From contig NZ_CABFMD010000009.1 of NCBI RefSeq assembly GCF_901875555.1, positions 1 through 36,542 on the forward strand: DNA of 36,542 bases, given 5' to 3'. The translations under genes were made by a program, and so were the position numbers. Positions 26,247 through 35,917 of the stretch are shown here, one piece after another (the first letter of the stretch is position 1; each line of letters begins with the position of its first letter). The stretch comes from Streptococcus parasanguinis. Its GTDB lineage: Bacteria; Bacillota; Bacilli; Lactobacillales; Streptococcaceae. The notes below the pieces were generated by a model that saw nothing but the letters and a program-made list of their open reading frames with translations, was not told where the DNA came from and searched no databases.

Positions 26247-29200
26247 ATGAATGTCATTGATTTAGTGAGTCAAAACTCCAACCTTCTATCCTGGCAACAA
26301 GGTTTGCAGAAAAATAATAGGGAATTGATCTTAGGATTGTCCGCTACTACTAAGGCTATTGTGATGGCTTCCGCTTTTGATTCTATTGAAAAAGCAGTCC
26401 TCATAACCTCTAGTTATAACGAAGCAGAACGATTGGCTAGTGATTTTATCGCCTTACTTGGAGAAGATCAAGTTCATACATTTTTAGGGGATGATAATCC
26501 CTTAGCAGAATTTGTATTTGCTTCCCAAGAAAGACAATTTGCACGATTAGAGGCTTTGAGTTTTCTGTGTCAAGAGGATCGTCAAGGTATCCTTGTGACC
26601 AATGTGAGTGGTATCAAACTACTATTACCTTCTCCTAAAGTTTTTGTATCTAGCATTTTTCAATTGAAGGTCGGTCAAGAAATAGACTTAACTACTCTGA
26701 GTGAAACCTTACAGAAAATTGGCTACCAAAAAGTGGGACAGGTTTTGCAACAAGGTGAGTTCAGTATACGAGGAGATATTTTAGATATCTTTGAGATTGA
26801 CCAACTCCAACCCTATCGGATTGAATTTTTCGGAGATGAGATTGATGGTATCCGAATTTTTGACCCAGAAAGCCAGCGTTCTGTTGAAAATGTCGAAGAA
26901 GTTCAACTGAAAGCAGTGAGTGATCTATTATTGCAAGAGGAAGATTTCATCCGTGGTCAGAAGCAAATCGAACAATTGCAAGAACAGAGCGCGAATGAAG
27001 AATTTAAATCTTATCTAGCAGAAATTCTAGGAGATATTTCTCAAAAGCAAGTCCATCCGGATCTTAGAAAATTTATTAGTTTCTTTTATGAGAAACAATA
27101 TACATTATTTGATTATCTTCCTAAACATACTCCAGTCTTTTTAGATGATTATCAAAAAATAGTAGATCAAATAGCAAGATTTGACCTAGATGTAGCTAAT
27201 CTCTTGACAGAAGATTTACATAAAAATCGAGCCTCTTCTCGTCAAGTGTATTTTGCAGACACTAGTACCATATTACGAAAATATACACCTGCAACTTATT
27301 TTTCAAACTTTCAAAAAGGATTGGGAAATCTGAAGTTTGATCATTTGTATCAATTTAATCAATACCCAATGCAGGAGTTTTTTGGACAATTTGATTTACT
27401 AAAAGAGGAAATTGAACGGTATCGAAAATCAAACTATACGGTTATTATCCAAGCAAGTTCTCATCACAATCTTCAGCAACTCCATAAAAATTTAGAAGAG
27501 TATGAAATTCGACTAGATTATATTGATGGTGATTCAATCATTCCTCAAGCTAGTCAATTAATTGTTGGAGGACTGGCTCACGGTTTTCAATTTGTGGATG
27601 AAAAAATTGTCTACATTACGGAGTCAGAGATCTACCAAAAGAAAATTAAGCGAAAGATTCGCAGACAAACCATTTCCAATGCCGAACGTTTAAAAAATTA
27701 TAATGAACTAGAAAAAGGCGACTATGTTGTTCACCAAGTTCATGGTATTGGTCAATATTTGGGGATTGAAACGATTGAAATTTCTGGAGTCCATCGCGAT
27801 TATGTCTCTATTCAATATCAAAACGGAGACCGCATCTCGATTCCTGTCGATCAGATTCAGATGTTGTCCAAATACGTTGCAAGTGATGGAAAAACGCCAA
27901 AAATTAACAAATTAAACGATGGTCGTTTCCAAAAAACGAAGCAAAAGGTTCAGACCCAGGTGGAGGATATTGCGGATGATTTGATAAAACTCTATGCAGA
28001 GCGTAGTCAATTAGAAGGATTTGCTTATTCTTCAGACGATGATAATCAAGAAGCTTTTGAGCACGATTTTCCATATATTGAAACGGATGATCAGTTGCGC
28101 TCCATTGAAGAAATCAAAAAAGATATGGAATCGAATCGTCCGATGGACCGACTGCTGGTTGGAGACGTCGGTTTTGGGAAAACAGAGGTTGCTATGCGAG
28201 CAGCCTTTAAGGCAGTAAATGATCATAAACAAGTAGCAGTGCTGGTTCCTACGACTGTTCTTGCCCAACAACATTATGCCAATTTTAAGGAGCGTTTTGA
28301 AGCTTTTGCGGTAGAAGTTGCTGTTTTAAGTCGTTTCCAGAGTAAAGCAGAACAGAAGGAAACGCTTGAAAAATTGAAAAAAGGACGAGTGGATATTATT
28401 ATTGGAACTCACCGGTTATTGTCTAAAGATGTCGTCTTTTCAGACTTGGGTTTGATTGTAATCGATGAAGAGCAACGTTTTGGAGTGAAGCACAAAGAAA
28501 CCTTGAAAGAATTGAAAAAAAAGGTGGATGTGCTTACCTTGACAGCTACCCCTATACCTCGAACTCTTCATATGTCTATGCTAGGAATTCGAGATTTGTC
28601 TGTCATTGAAACTCCTCCAACTAATCGCTATCCTGTGCAAACTTTTGTACTAGAGACCAATCCAACCATTATTCGAGATGCTGTGTTGCGGGAGATGGAT
28701 CGTGGAGGTCAAGTGTACTATCTTTACAACAAGGTAGATACGATTGAGCAAAAAGTATCCGAGTTAAAAGAGTTGATTCCAGAGGCTTCGATTGGCTTTG
28801 TTCATGGTCAGATGAGTGAAGTTCGCTTGGAAAATACCTTGTTAGATTTCATTGATGGCGAATACGATGTCTTAGTAACAACAACTATTATTGAGACAGG
28901 TGTGGATATTCCAAACGCCAATACACTCTTTATTGAAAATGCCGATCATATGGGACTTTCAACTCTTTATCAACTAAGAGGTCGTGTGGGTCGAAGTAAC
29001 CGAATCGCTTATGCTTACTTGATGTATCGTCCAGACAAATCTCTTACAGAAGTGTCTGAAAAACGTTTAGAAGCTATTAAAGGTTTTACTGAGTTGGGGT
29101 CTGGATTTAAAATTGCTATGCGAGATTTATCGATCCGTGGAGCAGGAAATATCCTTGGAGCTTCTCAATCTGGCTTTATTGATTCAGTGGGTTTTGAAAT

Positions 29201-29741
29201 GTATTCTCAATTGTTAGAAGAAGCTATTGCTAAGAAACAAGGCCAAGAGCATCGCAGGCAAAAGAGTAATGCAGAGTTGAACCTTCAAATAGATGCTTAT
29301 TTACCTAATGAATATATTTCAGATCAACGTCAAAAAATTGAAATTTACAAACAAATTCGTAACATGACTTCTATTACGGATTATGAATATTTACAAGATG
29401 AATTAATTGATCGTTTTGGAGAATACCCAGATGTTGTCGCATACCTACTTGAAATTGGTTTAGTGAAAGCTTACTTAGATCAAGTCTTTGTCCGTCTTGT
29501 TGAGAGAAAACAACAAAAAGTGACAGTGAAATTTGAACCTATTGCCAAACAACTGTTTTTAACGCAGGATTATTTCAAAGCTCTGTCAATGACACAGTTA
29601 AAGGCACAGATTGCAGAAGAAAAGGGATTGATTGAAGTGATCTTTGATATTCGGAACAAGAAAGATTTTGAAATTTTAGAAGCTCTGAAGCAATTTGGTC
29701 AAACCTTATTAGAAATGAAACAGGAAAAAGAAGAGAATTAG
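26247..29741 (+). CDS. mfd: Transcription-repair coupling factor Mfd
   Basis: An 1164-residue DNA translocase that removes RNA polymerase stalled at lesions and recruits UvrA. Order of parts: UvrB-like N-terminal module (1-about 340), RNA-polymerase-interacting CarD-like domain (about 485-550, LEKGDYVVHQVHGIGQY), RecG-like helicase core with Walker A GDVGFGKTE (about 638-646), DEEQ box near 739, TRG motif region (RGRVGRSNR), and the TRCF C-terminal domain. Length is typical. It follows pth closely and is the longest gene in the window. Confidence 0.97.
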   Translation: MNVIDLVSQNSNLLSWQQGLQKNNRELILGLSATTKAIVMASAFDSIEKAVLITSSYNEAERLASDFIALLGEDQVHTFLGDDNPLAEFVFASQERQFARLEALSFLCQEDRQGILVTNVSGIKLLLPSPKVFVSSIFQLKVGQEIDLTTLSETLQKIGYQKVGQVLQQGEFSIRGDILDIFEIDQLQPYRIEFFGDEIDGIRIFDPESQRSVENVEEVQLKAVSDLLLQEEDFIRGQKQIEQLQEQSANEEFKSYLAEILGDISQKQVHPDLRKFISFFYEKQYTLFDYLPKHTPVFLDDYQKIVDQIARFDLDVANLLTEDLHKNRASSRQVYFADTSTILRKYTPATYFSNFQKGLGNLKFDHLYQFNQYPMQEFFGQFDLLKEEIERYRKSNYTVIIQASSHHNLQQLHKNLEEYEIRLDYIDGDSIIPQASQLIVGGLAHGFQFVDEKIVYITESEIYQKKIKRKIRRQTISNAERLKNYNELEKGDYVVHQVHGIGQYLGIETIEISGVHRDYVSIQYQNGDRISIPVDQIQMLSKYVASDGKTPKINKLNDGRFQKTKQKVQTQVEDIADDLIKLYAERSQLEGFAYSSDDDNQEAFEHDFPYIETDDQLRSIEEIKKDMESNRPMDRLLVGDVGFGKTEVAMRAAFKAVNDHKQVAVLVPTTVLAQQHYANFKERFEAFAVEVAVLSRFQSKAEQKETLEKLKKGRVDIIIGTHRLLSKDVVFSDLGLIVIDEEQRFGVKHKETLKELKKKVDVLTLTATPIPRTLHMSMLGIRDLSVIETPPTNRYPVQTFVLETNPTIIRDAVLREMDRGGQVYYLYNKVDTIEQKVSELKELIPEASIGFVHGQMSEVRLENTLLDFIDGEYDVLVTTTIIETGVDIPNANTLFIENADHMGLSTLYQLRGRVGRSNRIAYAYLMYRPDKSLTEVSEKRLEAIKGFTELGSGFKIAMRDLSIRGAGNILGASQSGFIDSVGFEMYSQLLEEAIAKKQGQEHRRQKSNAELNLQIDAYLPNEYISDQRQKIEIYKQIRNMTSITDYEYLQDELIDRFGEYPDVVAYLLEIGLVKAYLDQVFVRLVERKQQKVTVKFEPIAKQLFLTQDYFKALSMTQLKAQIAEEKGLIEVIFDIRNKKDFEILEALKQFGQTLLEMKQEKEEN

Positions 29742-29780
29742 CAGTTCTTAGGCCATTTTTCGCATTTTATGCTTAAAAAA

Positions 29781-29789
29781 TGATACAAT
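29781..29789 (+). promoter_or_regulatory. Extended -10 promoter upstream of rqcP
   Basis: TGATACAAT (TACAAT at 29784-29789), about 20 bases before the rqcP ATG. The -35 is weak. It may drive rqcP-divIC and the genes that follow, besides read-through from mfd. Confidence 0.5.
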
Positions 29790-29809
29790 ACTATGTTAGA
29801 GGTGACAGT

Positions 29810-30076
29810 ATGAGATTAGATAAATATTTGAAAGTTTCTCGCATTATTAAGCGTCGTCCTGTTGCAAAGGAAGTTGCAGATAAAGGGAGAATCAAAGTCA
29901 ATGGAGTATTAGCCAAAAGTTCAACGGATTTGAAAGTGAATGATCAAATTGAAGTTCGTTTTGGAAATAAAGTATTGACGGTTAAAGTCTTGGAAATGTT
30001 GGATAGTACAAAAAAAGAAGATGCATCCAAAATGTACGAAATAATTAGTGAAACAAGGATAGAAGAAGATGCCTAA
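29810..30076 (+). CDS. rqcP: S4-domain protein RqcP (YabO/Hsp15-like)
   Basis: An 88-residue S4 RNA-binding protein ([19 protein letters not shown] ... [11 protein letters not shown]). RqcP works with RqcH in ribosome quality control, stabilising P-site tRNA while alanine tails are added to stalled peptides on 50S subunits. The start at 29810 is chosen because GAGGTGA lies about 6 bases upstream and the S4 domain begins there; an upstream in-frame ATG at 29780 falls within the promoter. It overlaps divIC by 8 bases. Confidence 0.88.
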   Translation: MRLDKYLKVSRIIKRRPVAKEVADKGRIKVNGVLAKSSTDLKVNDQIEVRFGNKVLTVKVLEMLDSTKKEDASKMYEIISETRIEEDA

Positions 30077-30437
30077 AAATATCGTTCAAATGAACAATAA
30101 ATATATCAAAGACGAAAGTCAGCGAAAACGTTTTTTAGAAGAAGAAAGAAAAAAACGCAATCGTTTTATGGGGCTCGTCTTGATATTGGTCATGTTACTG
30201 TTTATTCTTCCAACTTATAATTTAGCCCAGAGCTATCAATCGCTACAAGATAAAAAAGAACAATACAAACAGTTGGAAAAAGAGTATAAAGAAACAAGTG
30301 AACAAAAAGAATACCAACAAGACATCGCTAAAAAATTAAAAGACGATGATTACGCAACAAAATATGCACGCGCCAAGTATTCTTTTTCAAAAGATGGTGA
30401 ATATGTTTATACCATCCCAGATTTACTACCCCAATAA
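30069..30437 (+). CDS. divIC: Septum formation initiator DivIC (FtsB-like)
   Basis: A 122-residue bitopic division protein of the DivIB-DivIC-FtsL complex, which activates septal peptidoglycan synthesis. It has a basic cytoplasmic start (to about 33), one transmembrane helix (about 34-53), a coiled coil rich in Glu/Lys/Gln (about 55-90), and the conserved end region [19 protein letters not shown]. It overlaps rqcP by 8 bases and is followed after 3 bases by a small ORF. Confidence 0.93.
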   Translation: MPKNIVQMNNKYIKDESQRKRFLEEERKKRNRFMGLVLILVMLLFILPTYNLAQSYQSLQDKKEQYKQLEKEYKETSEQKEYQQDIAKKLKDDDYATKYARAKYSFSKDGEYVYTIPDLLPQ

Positions 30438-30440
30438 CCG

Positions 30441-30569
30441 ATGGAAAATATCTTACAAACAGTTAAACAATTTCTTGAATTTTCGGATGAAAAATTAGAG
30501 GAATTAAAAAAGAAAAACCAAATGATCAAACTTCAAAAGGATGAAAAGGAAAGGAATACAGGTGTCTAA
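30441..30569 (+). CDS. Small conserved protein of 42 residues (pneumococcal SP_0009-like)
   Basis: A short ORF starting MENILQTVKQFLEFSDEKLEEL and ending in ERNTGV. It is acidic at the start, Lys-rich later, and predicted to be mostly helical. In pneumococcus a similarly sized protein with the same SDEKLEEL core lies between divIC and the serine-hydrolase gene, which supports it being real. Its 3' end overlaps the next gene by 8 bases if that gene uses GTG 30562. The function is unknown. Confidence 0.72.
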   Translation: MENILQTVKQFLEFSDEKLEELKKKNQMIKLQKDEKERNTGV

Positions 30570-31827
30570 ACGATTTCTGCTCCTATTGTTAGTTCCAATT
30601 TTATTTATTGGGTCTCAAGCAGCGAGTGTCGAGCAGTCTGAGTCTTCTCAGACAATGGCTCATCCATCAGAACTTTATTTTTCTTCAATTCCAGCAAACC
30701 CGAATGTCTATCACAAAATTTCTGTTTTTTCTGATCCTCAGTTGAAAAAAACAAAAGGAGAAATTCTTCCAAACACACCGTTTACAATCGAACAACTCTT
30801 TGTAAATGATGAAGGGAAAGCTGTATTTAAACTAGCAGAGAAAGGGTATGTATTAGCAGATTCTTCTGTCATTTTTTCTGATGTTGTACAAGAAACACAA
30901 GAAAAAAAACAAGACATGTGGCTAAAACCTGATTTTAAAGTGTACGACCGCCCCTTAATAAATGGTGCAAAAGAAAAAAATACACCTCTTTCTCCTTATA
31001 CAAAAGTGACAGTCTTACGTACAGCTAAGACTTTACGAGATGAGTTTGTGGAGATTGAAGGTCAGGGCTGGGTGGACAAAGCATTCGTCACTGAAAAAGA
31101 TAATCGAATGGAAAAAGTCCAGGACTTGTTAAATAGTAAATACAATTCTCCTTCGTATGGAATTTATGTAAAACAATTAGCGACTGGAAATACTGCTGGA
31201 ATCAATCCGCAAAAAGAAATGTATTCTGCCAGTGTAACGAAATTACCATACTTGTACTATGTCCAAGAACAGCTTAATAAAAAAGCCATTTCTCCATCTA
31301 CAACCTACAAGTATATTCCAGAAGTCAATGACTTTAAAGGTGGTTATGAACCAGAAGGAAGTGGTAGTATTTCAAAAACAGCAGATGGTAAGGAATATAG
31401 TGTCCAAGAATTAGTAGATAAGATTGCAAAAGAATCCGATAATGTTGGCCATAATATCTTGAATTATTATGTCACTCATCAATCAGATCAAGATTTCCAA
31501 AAAACTTTGGATAAAATTGCAAAAAAACATTGGGATGTTGAAAAAAGAGAAGCATCCGCTGAAATGGCTGGCAATGTCATGGAGGCTGTATATCAACAGA
31601 ATGGCTCAATTATTGATGCGCTCTCCTCTACAAAATTCGATGATCAACGGATTGCGCGTGACCTTCCAGTAAAGGTTGCTCATAAAATTGGAGATGCCTA
31701 TGATTTTAGACATGATGTTGCGATTGTCTACACAAATTCACCCTATGTACTAGCCATTTTTACAGATCATTCGAATTATGATACGATTTCCAATATTTCA
31801 AAGGATATCTATGAGGTATTGAAATAA
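30562..31827 (+). CDS. Exported class A beta-lactamase-like serine hydrolase
   Basis: A 421-residue secreted protein with a signal peptide (residues 1-21, SKRFLLLLLVPILFIG). The N-terminal half (about 25-180) has SH3-like repeats. The C-terminal half is a penicillin-recognising fold with Ser224-Val-Thr-Lys227 (SxxK), Ser292-Asp-Asn294 (SDN) and HKIGD (about 374-378) in place of KTG. The pneumococcal homologue sits at the same locus; the physiological substrate is not known, and resistance activity should not be assumed. The GTG start at 30562 is preferred because AAGGAA lies 6 bases upstream; ATG 30541 abuts its only ribosome-like site. It overlaps the tilS start by one base. Confidence 0.85.
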   Translation: MSKRFLLLLLVPILFIGSQAASVEQSESSQTMAHPSELYFSSIPANPNVYHKISVFSDPQLKKTKGEILPNTPFTIEQLFVNDEGKAVFKLAEKGYVLADSSVIFSDVVQETQEKKQDMWLKPDFKVYDRPLINGAKEKNTPLSPYTKVTVLRTAKTLRDEFVEIEGQGWVDKAFVTEKDNRMEKVQDLLNSKYNSPSYGIYVKQLATGNTAGINPQKEMYSASVTKLPYLYYVQEQLNKKAISPSTTYKYIPEVNDFKGGYEPEGSGSISKTADGKEYSVQELVDKIAKESDNVGHNILNYYVTHQSDQDFQKTLDKIAKKHWDVEKREASAEMAGNVMEAVYQQNGSIIDALSSTKFDDQRIARDLPVKVAHKIGDAYDFRHDVAIVYTNSPYVLAIFTDHSNYDTISNISKDIYEVLK

Positions 31828-33101
31828 TGGAAAAGCGATTTTTAGAATTTTGTGAAAAACAAGATCTATTTACTCCCCATCGCCGTGTTTTAGTTGCCTT
31901 ATCTGGTGGATTGGATTCAATGAATCTATATGAACTTTTATATAAGAATAAAGAACGATTGAAAATCCAACTGGTACTCGCTCATGTCAACCATGGACAA
32001 AGACCAGAATCAGATTTAGAAGAAAGTGAACTTCGAAAGCTGGCAGATAGGCGAGAGACACGTATCCACGTTGCTCACTATTCGGGTAATTTTACAGAAG
32101 CAAAAGCTCGTACCTTTCGTTATGATTTTTTTAAACAGATTATGGAGAAAGAGGATTGCACTGCTTTAGTAACAGGTCATCACGCAAATGATCAAGCTGA
32201 AACAACTTTCATGCGCTTGATACGAGGAACTAAATTACGTCACTTAAGTGGCATTCCTGTACGCCAACCATTTGGTAAGGGTGAATTAATCCGTCCTTTA
32301 TTAAGTTTTACCAAAGATGAGTTGATGAAAATCCCTCACTTTGAAGACAGTAGTAATTCCTCACAGGATTATTTTCGCAATCGTGTACGCCATCAATACC
32401 TTCCGGAATTTGAAAAAGAAAATCCTCAAATACAAGCAAGTCTTCGCTATTTAGCAGAGGATGTGACTCATTGGCACCAAGCACTGAAAGAATTGACTAG
32501 CGAGTTAACCATTCAAGATTTGGCTTCTTTTAGAACGTATTCTCATTCTGTCCAGTCTTTCTTATTAGAAGAGTATCTGGCACAATTTTCAGATTTACAA
32601 CTTGGTAGAGTCCAGTTTCAAGAATTACTAGATTTACTAAGAAAAAAAAGAAATTGTGTCCATTATTTAAAGTCGAATTATGAACTCCATCAAGAATATG
32701 ATTTCTTTGAAATACAAAAAATCAGTCAAAAGTCGGATGACCGCCCCCTCCCATTTTTGTTAGAATTTGGGAATATCTTTGAGATTGCAAATTATAAATT
32801 ATCTTTTGGCCACCCATTAGTGGGAAAAAATGTAGAAATTCTTTCTGTTTCACGCGAAACTCCCATCTTAATTAGGAGGAGAAAGGAAGGAGATCAGCTG
32901 CTTGTTAATGGCCACCATCAAAAATTAAGGCGGTGGTTTATCAATCATAAAATTCCAATTTCTCTTCGGCAAACGGCTCTCATTTTAGAACAGAATCATA
33001 ATATTCTTTCAGTCGTGGGATTGGTAACGAGTGATTTGAGTAAGCCCTCAAAAAGTGGTATAATGAAAGATAGTCTTTATATTCAAAAAATAGATAGGTA
33101 A
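31827..33101 (+). CDS. tilS: tRNA(Ile)-lysidine synthase
   Basis: A 424-residue essential enzyme that modifies C34 of tRNA-Ile(CAU) to lysidine so that it reads AUA. The PP-loop ATP motif SGGLDS is at residues 26-31, followed by HVNHGQR and the [18 protein letters not shown] signature. The C-terminal tRNA-binding domains (RRRKEGDQ...) are complete. The ATG shares its A with the stop of the preceding gene. The 3' end contains a promoter for hpt-ftsH and a parS-like site at 32846-32861. Confidence 0.95.
   Translation: MEKRFLEFCEKQDLFTPHRRVLVALSGGLDSMNLYELLYKNKERLKIQLVLAHVNHGQRPESDLEESELRKLADRRETRIHVAHYSGNFTEAKARTFRYDFFKQIMEKEDCTALVTGHHANDQAETTFMRLIRGTKLRHLSGIPVRQPFGKGELIRPLLSFTKDELMKIPHFEDSSNSSQDYFRNRVRHQYLPEFEKENPQIQASLRYLAEDVTHWHQALKELTSELTIQDLASFRTYSHSVQSFLLEEYLAQFSDLQLGRVQFQELLDLLRKKRNCVHYLKSNYELHQEYDFFEIQKISQKSDDRPLPFLLEFGNIFEIANYKLSFGHPLVGKNVEILSVSRETPILIRRRKEGDQLLVNGHHQKLRRWFINHKIPISLRQTALILEQNHNILSVVGLVTSDLSKPSKSGIMKDSLYIQKIDR
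32846..32861. other. parS-like ParB binding site 3 (inside tilS), one central mismatch
   Basis: TGTTTCACGCGAAACT differs from the 14-bp core GTTTCACGTGAAAC only at one central base (GCG in place of GTG). It lies about 10 kb right of dnaA, so the three sites straddle the origin. Binding strength is uncertain because of the mismatch. Confidence 0.65.
33036..33064 (+). promoter_or_regulatory. Internal promoter for hpt-ftsH within tilS
   Basis: TTGAGT (33036-33041), a 17-bp spacer ending in TGG, then TATAAT (33059-33064), an extended -10 promoter. It lies within the last codons of tilS, about 42 bases before the hpt ATG. Confidence 0.78.
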
Positions 33102-33105
33102 AAAC

Positions 33106-33648
33106 ATGTTAGAAAAAGATATAAAAAAAGTATTGGTTTCACATGATGAAATTGTAGAAGCAGCAAAAAAATTGGGTGAAACCCTAACAAAAGAGTATCA
33201 AGGAAAAAATCCTATTTTCGTTGGTATTTTGAAGGGTTCTGTTCCATTTATGGCAGAGTTGATCAACCATGTTGATACTCATATTGAATTAGACTTTATG
33301 TTGGTGTCAAGTTATCATGGTGGTACAGCAAGCTCAGGTATCATTAATATTATCAAGGATATTGATCAGGATATTACAGGTAGAGATATTTTATTTGTGG
33401 AAGATATCATCGATACAGGTAAAACCCTCAAGAGTCTAAAAGAACTCTTTGAAGAACGAAATGCAGCATCTGTAAAGATTGCTACCTTGCTGGATAAACC
33501 TGAGGGACGTTTGGTTGAGATTGAAGCAGATTACACTTGCTTTACGATTCCTAATGAGTTTGTTGTTGGATATGGTTTAGACTATGATGAAAATTATCGT
33601 AACTTACCATATGTTGGTGTATTGAAAGAAGAAGTGTACTCAAAATAG
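33106..33648 (+). CDS. hpt: Hypoxanthine-guanine phosphoribosyltransferase
   Basis: A 180-residue purine-salvage enzyme joining hypoxanthine or guanine to PRPP. The PRPP-binding loop [12 protein letters not shown] lies at about 100-111, the flexible loop near SSYHGGTAS, and the purine-binding [17 protein letters not shown] near the end. It lies between tilS and ftsH, as in Bacillus and other streptococci, and ppGpp commonly regulates such enzymes directly. Confidence 0.96.
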   Translation: MLEKDIKKVLVSHDEIVEAAKKLGETLTKEYQGKNPIFVGILKGSVPFMAELINHVDTHIELDFMLVSSYHGGTASSGIINIIKDIDQDITGRDILFVEDIIDTGKTLKSLKELFEERNAASVKIATLLDKPEGRLVEIEADYTCFTIPNEFVVGYGLDYDENYRNLPYVGVLKEEVYSK

Positions 33649-33658
33649 AGGAGACTAG

Positions 33659-35632
33659 ATGAATAACAGAAAAAACAACGGTTTTGTTCGAAATCCTTTT
33701 CTGTATTTGTTGATTATTGTAGCGGCTGTGACAGGATTCCAGTACTTTTTTGCGGGTAATGGAGTAGGTCAAAGTCAGCAAATCAACTACACAGAATTGG
33801 TTAAGGAAATTAAAAGTGACAATGTCAAGACGATCAGTTACCAACCAAATGGTAGTGTGATTGAAATTGCAGGGACCTATAATAAAGCAAAAGAATCAAA
33901 AGAAGATACAGGGATTCAATTCTTTACCCCGAGTGTTCAAAAAGTATCTCGCTTTACTAGTGTCATCCTTCCATCTGATATTACTGTTAATGAATTACAA
34001 AAATTAGCAGCTGACCACAAAGCAGAAATCACCATCAAGCGTGAGAGCTCAAGTGGCATGTGGATAACAATTCTCACTTCAATTGTTCCATTTGTTATCG
34101 TCATGTTCTTCTTCTTCTCCATGATGAACCAAGGAGGAGGTGGTGGCGCCCGCGGTGCCATGAACTTTGGTCGTAATAAAGCCCGTGCTGCTAATAAAGA
34201 AGATATTAAAGTTCGTTTTTCAGATGTGGCAGGAGCTGAGGAAGAAAAACAAGAACTGGTTGAAGTGGTTGAGTTTTTGAAAGATCCAAAACGCTTTACT
34301 AAGTTGGGAGCAAGGATTCCAGCAGGTGTGCTTCTTGAAGGCCCTCCGGGAACTGGTAAAACCCTTCTAGCAAAAGCAGTAGCTGGAGAAGCTGGAGTAC
34401 CATTCTTTAGTATCTCTGGTTCTGACTTTGTTGAAATGTTTGTCGGAGTCGGAGCTAGTCGTGTTCGTTCACTTTTTGAAGATGCTAAAAAAGCAGCCCC
34501 AGCCATCATCTTCATCGATGAAATTGATGCTGTTGGGCGCCAACGTGGTATCGGTCTTGGTGGCGGAAATGATGAACGTGAACAAACCCTCAACCAACTC
34601 TTGATTGAGATGGATGGTTTTGAAGGTAATGAAGGAATCATCGTGATCGCAGCGACTAACCGTTCTGATGTCCTAGATCCAGCCCTTCTTCGTCCTGGCC
34701 GTTTTGACCGTAAAGTATTGGTGGGACGTCCAGATGTGAAAGGTCGTGAAGCGATTCTTCGAGTTCACGCTAAGAATAAACCACTCGCTCAAGATGTGGA
34801 CTTAAAATTGGTTGCTCAACAAACACCAGGATTTGTTGGTGCTGATCTTGAAAATGTTTTGAACGAAGCAGCCTTGGTTGCAGCTCGTCGCAATAAAAAA
34901 GTGATTGATGCTGCCGATATCGATGAAGCAGAAGATCGTGTGATTGCAGGACCATCTAAGAAAGATCGGACGATTTCACAAAAAGAACGTGAAATGGTTG
35001 CTTATCATGAAGCTGGTCATACGATCGTTGGTCTTGTCTTATCAAATGCTCGTGTGGTTCATAAAGTTACCATTGTTCCACGTGGTCGCGCAGGCGGTTA
35101 CATGATTGCCCTTCCTAAAGAAGATCAAATGTTACTTTCTAAAGAAGATATGAAAGAACAATTAGCAGGGCTCATGGGAGGACGTGTTGCAGAAGAAATT
35201 ATTTTCAATTCACAAACAACAGGTGCTTCAAATGACTTTGAACAAGCTACTCAAATGGCGCGTGCAATGGTCACAGAATATGGAATGAGTGAAAAACTTG
35301 GACCTGTTCAATATGAAGGAAATCATGCCATGTTTGGTGCTCAAAGCCCACAAAAAATGATTTCAGAACGGACTGCCTACGAAATTGATGAAGAAGTCCG
35401 TGGTCTCTTGAATGAAGCGCGTAATAAAGCAGCGGAAATTATCCAAGGAAATAGAGAAACGCATAAACTAATTGCTGAAGCTCTATTAAAATATGAAACA
35501 TTGGATAGTGTTCAAATTAAATCATTGTATGAAACAGGAAAAATGCCCGAGAATTCAGAGCATGAATTAGAAGAAGAAGCAAAACCTCTATCATATGATG
35601 AGATTAAGTCAAAATTAGAAGAAAACAACTAA
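33659..35632 (+). CDS. ftsH: ATP-dependent membrane zinc protease FtsH
   Basis: A 657-residue AAA+ metalloprotease forming hexamers in the membrane. Two transmembrane helices (about 13-31 and 136-155) flank an extracytoplasmic domain. The Gly-rich linker leads to the AAA module with Walker A GPPGTGKT (228-235), Walker B IIFIDEID (283-290) and an SRH region ([18 protein letters not shown]). The protease domain carries the zinc motif HEAGH. The C-terminus is acidic. Ribosome site GAGGAG lies upstream. It ends in a terminator before tRNA-Glu. Confidence 0.98.
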   Translation: MNNRKNNGFVRNPFLYLLIIVAAVTGFQYFFAGNGVGQSQQINYTELVKEIKSDNVKTISYQPNGSVIEIAGTYNKAKESKEDTGIQFFTPSVQKVSRFTSVILPSDITVNELQKLAADHKAEITIKRESSSGMWITILTSIVPFVIVMFFFFSMMNQGGGGGARGAMNFGRNKARAANKEDIKVRFSDVAGAEEEKQELVEVVEFLKDPKRFTKLGARIPAGVLLEGPPGTGKTLLAKAVAGEAGVPFFSISGSDFVEMFVGVGASRVRSLFEDAKKAAPAIIFIDEIDAVGRQRGIGLGGGNDEREQTLNQLLIEMDGFEGNEGIIVIAATNRSDVLDPALLRPGRFDRKVLVGRPDVKGREAILRVHAKNKPLAQDVDLKLVAQQTPGFVGADLENVLNEAALVAARRNKKVIDAADIDEAEDRVIAGPSKKDRTISQKEREMVAYHEAGHTIVGLVLSNARVVHKVTIVPRGRAGGYMIALPKEDQMLLSKEDMKEQLAGLMGGRVAEEIIFNSQTTGASNDFEQATQMARAMVTEYGMSEKLGPVQYEGNHAMFGAQSPQKMISERTAYEIDEEVRGLLNEARNKAAEIIQGNRETHKLIAEALLKYETLDSVQIKSLYETGKMPENSEHELEEEAKPLSYDEIKSKLEENN

Positions 35633-35635
35633 TTT

Positions 35636-35665
35636 AAAAGAAGGGAATATTTCCTTCTTTTTTTA
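35636..35665 (+). terminator. Terminator of ftsH
   Basis: AAAAGAAGG (35636-35644) pairs with CCTTCTTTT (35653-35661) around an 8-base loop, followed by more T. Confidence 0.88.
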
Positions 35666-35704
35666 TTAAAAAAGTGTTGACAGAGTAGAAATATTCTGTA
35701 TAAT
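35666..35704 (+). promoter_or_regulatory. Stable-RNA promoter of tRNA-Glu copy 2
   Basis: TTGACA (35677-35682), 16 bp, TATAAT (35699-35704). The 18 bases ending just past the -35 (35666-35683) are identical to those at the rRNA promoter (36481-36498), with an A-rich tract upstream that may act as an UP element. Confidence 0.88.
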
Positions 35705-35722
35705 AGAATATGTTGTAAAAAT

Positions 35723-35794
35723 GGTCCGTTGGTCAAGGGGTTAAGACACCGCCTTTTCACGGCGGTAACACGGGTTCGAATCCCGTACGGACTA
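35723..35794 (+). tRNA. tRNA-Glu (TTC), copy 2
   Basis: A 72-nt cloverleaf identical base for base to the minus-strand copy at 15806-15877, anticodon TTC. It lies between ftsH and comX, as in pneumococcus. Confidence 0.97.
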
Positions 35795-35800
35795 TCGATA

Positions 35801-35826
35801 AACTGTCACCAAGTGGCAGTTTTTTT
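35801..35826 (+). terminator. Terminator of tRNA-Glu copy 2
   Basis: AACTGTCAC (35801-35809) pairs with GTGGCAGTT (35813-35821), one G-U pair, followed by TTTTT. It isolates comX from constitutive tRNA transcription. Confidence 0.88.
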
Positions 35827-35836
35827 GTGTATTTGG

Positions 35837-35873
35837 ACAAAATAGTTAAAAATAATAACCAAATAGTTAAAAA
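35837..35873 (+). promoter_or_regulatory. Probable ComE-binding direct repeat upstream of comX
   Basis: ACAAAATAG at 35837-35845 and ACCAAATAG at 35858-35866 are separated by exactly 12 bases (21-bp period), and both continue TTAAAAA. ComE sites of mitis-group streptococci are two 9-bp direct repeats with the same 12-bp spacer (ACA...AG at the ends). The inner bases differ from the pneumococcal form, as would be expected for a diverged ComE. Confidence 0.7.
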
Positions 35874-35892
35874 AACGTGCAGAATAGAAAAA

Positions 35893-35917
35893 AAGTCCAA
35901 TGGACTTCTTTATTTTT
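35893..35917 (+). terminator. Terminator-like hairpin in the comX leader region
   Basis: AAGTCC (35893-35898) pairs with GGACTT (35902-35907) around a three-base loop, with A-rich and T-rich flanks extending it and CTTTATTTTT after it. It lies between the ComE-type repeat and the comX start, so it could attenuate read-through or shape the leader. A possible -10, TATAAA, is at 35917-35922. Confidence 0.45.

Noticed and set aside
33937..34641. Long antisense ORF (234 codons) opposite ftsH
   Set aside because: It lies wholly within a highly conserved gene, has no ribosome site and a low-complexity Ser/Pro/Arg composition typical of shadow frames.
35076..35091. TGTTCCACGTGGTCGC in ftsH as a fourth parS
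   Set aside because: Only the left half matches; the right half of the palindrome is lost and the codons spell a conserved FtsH segment.
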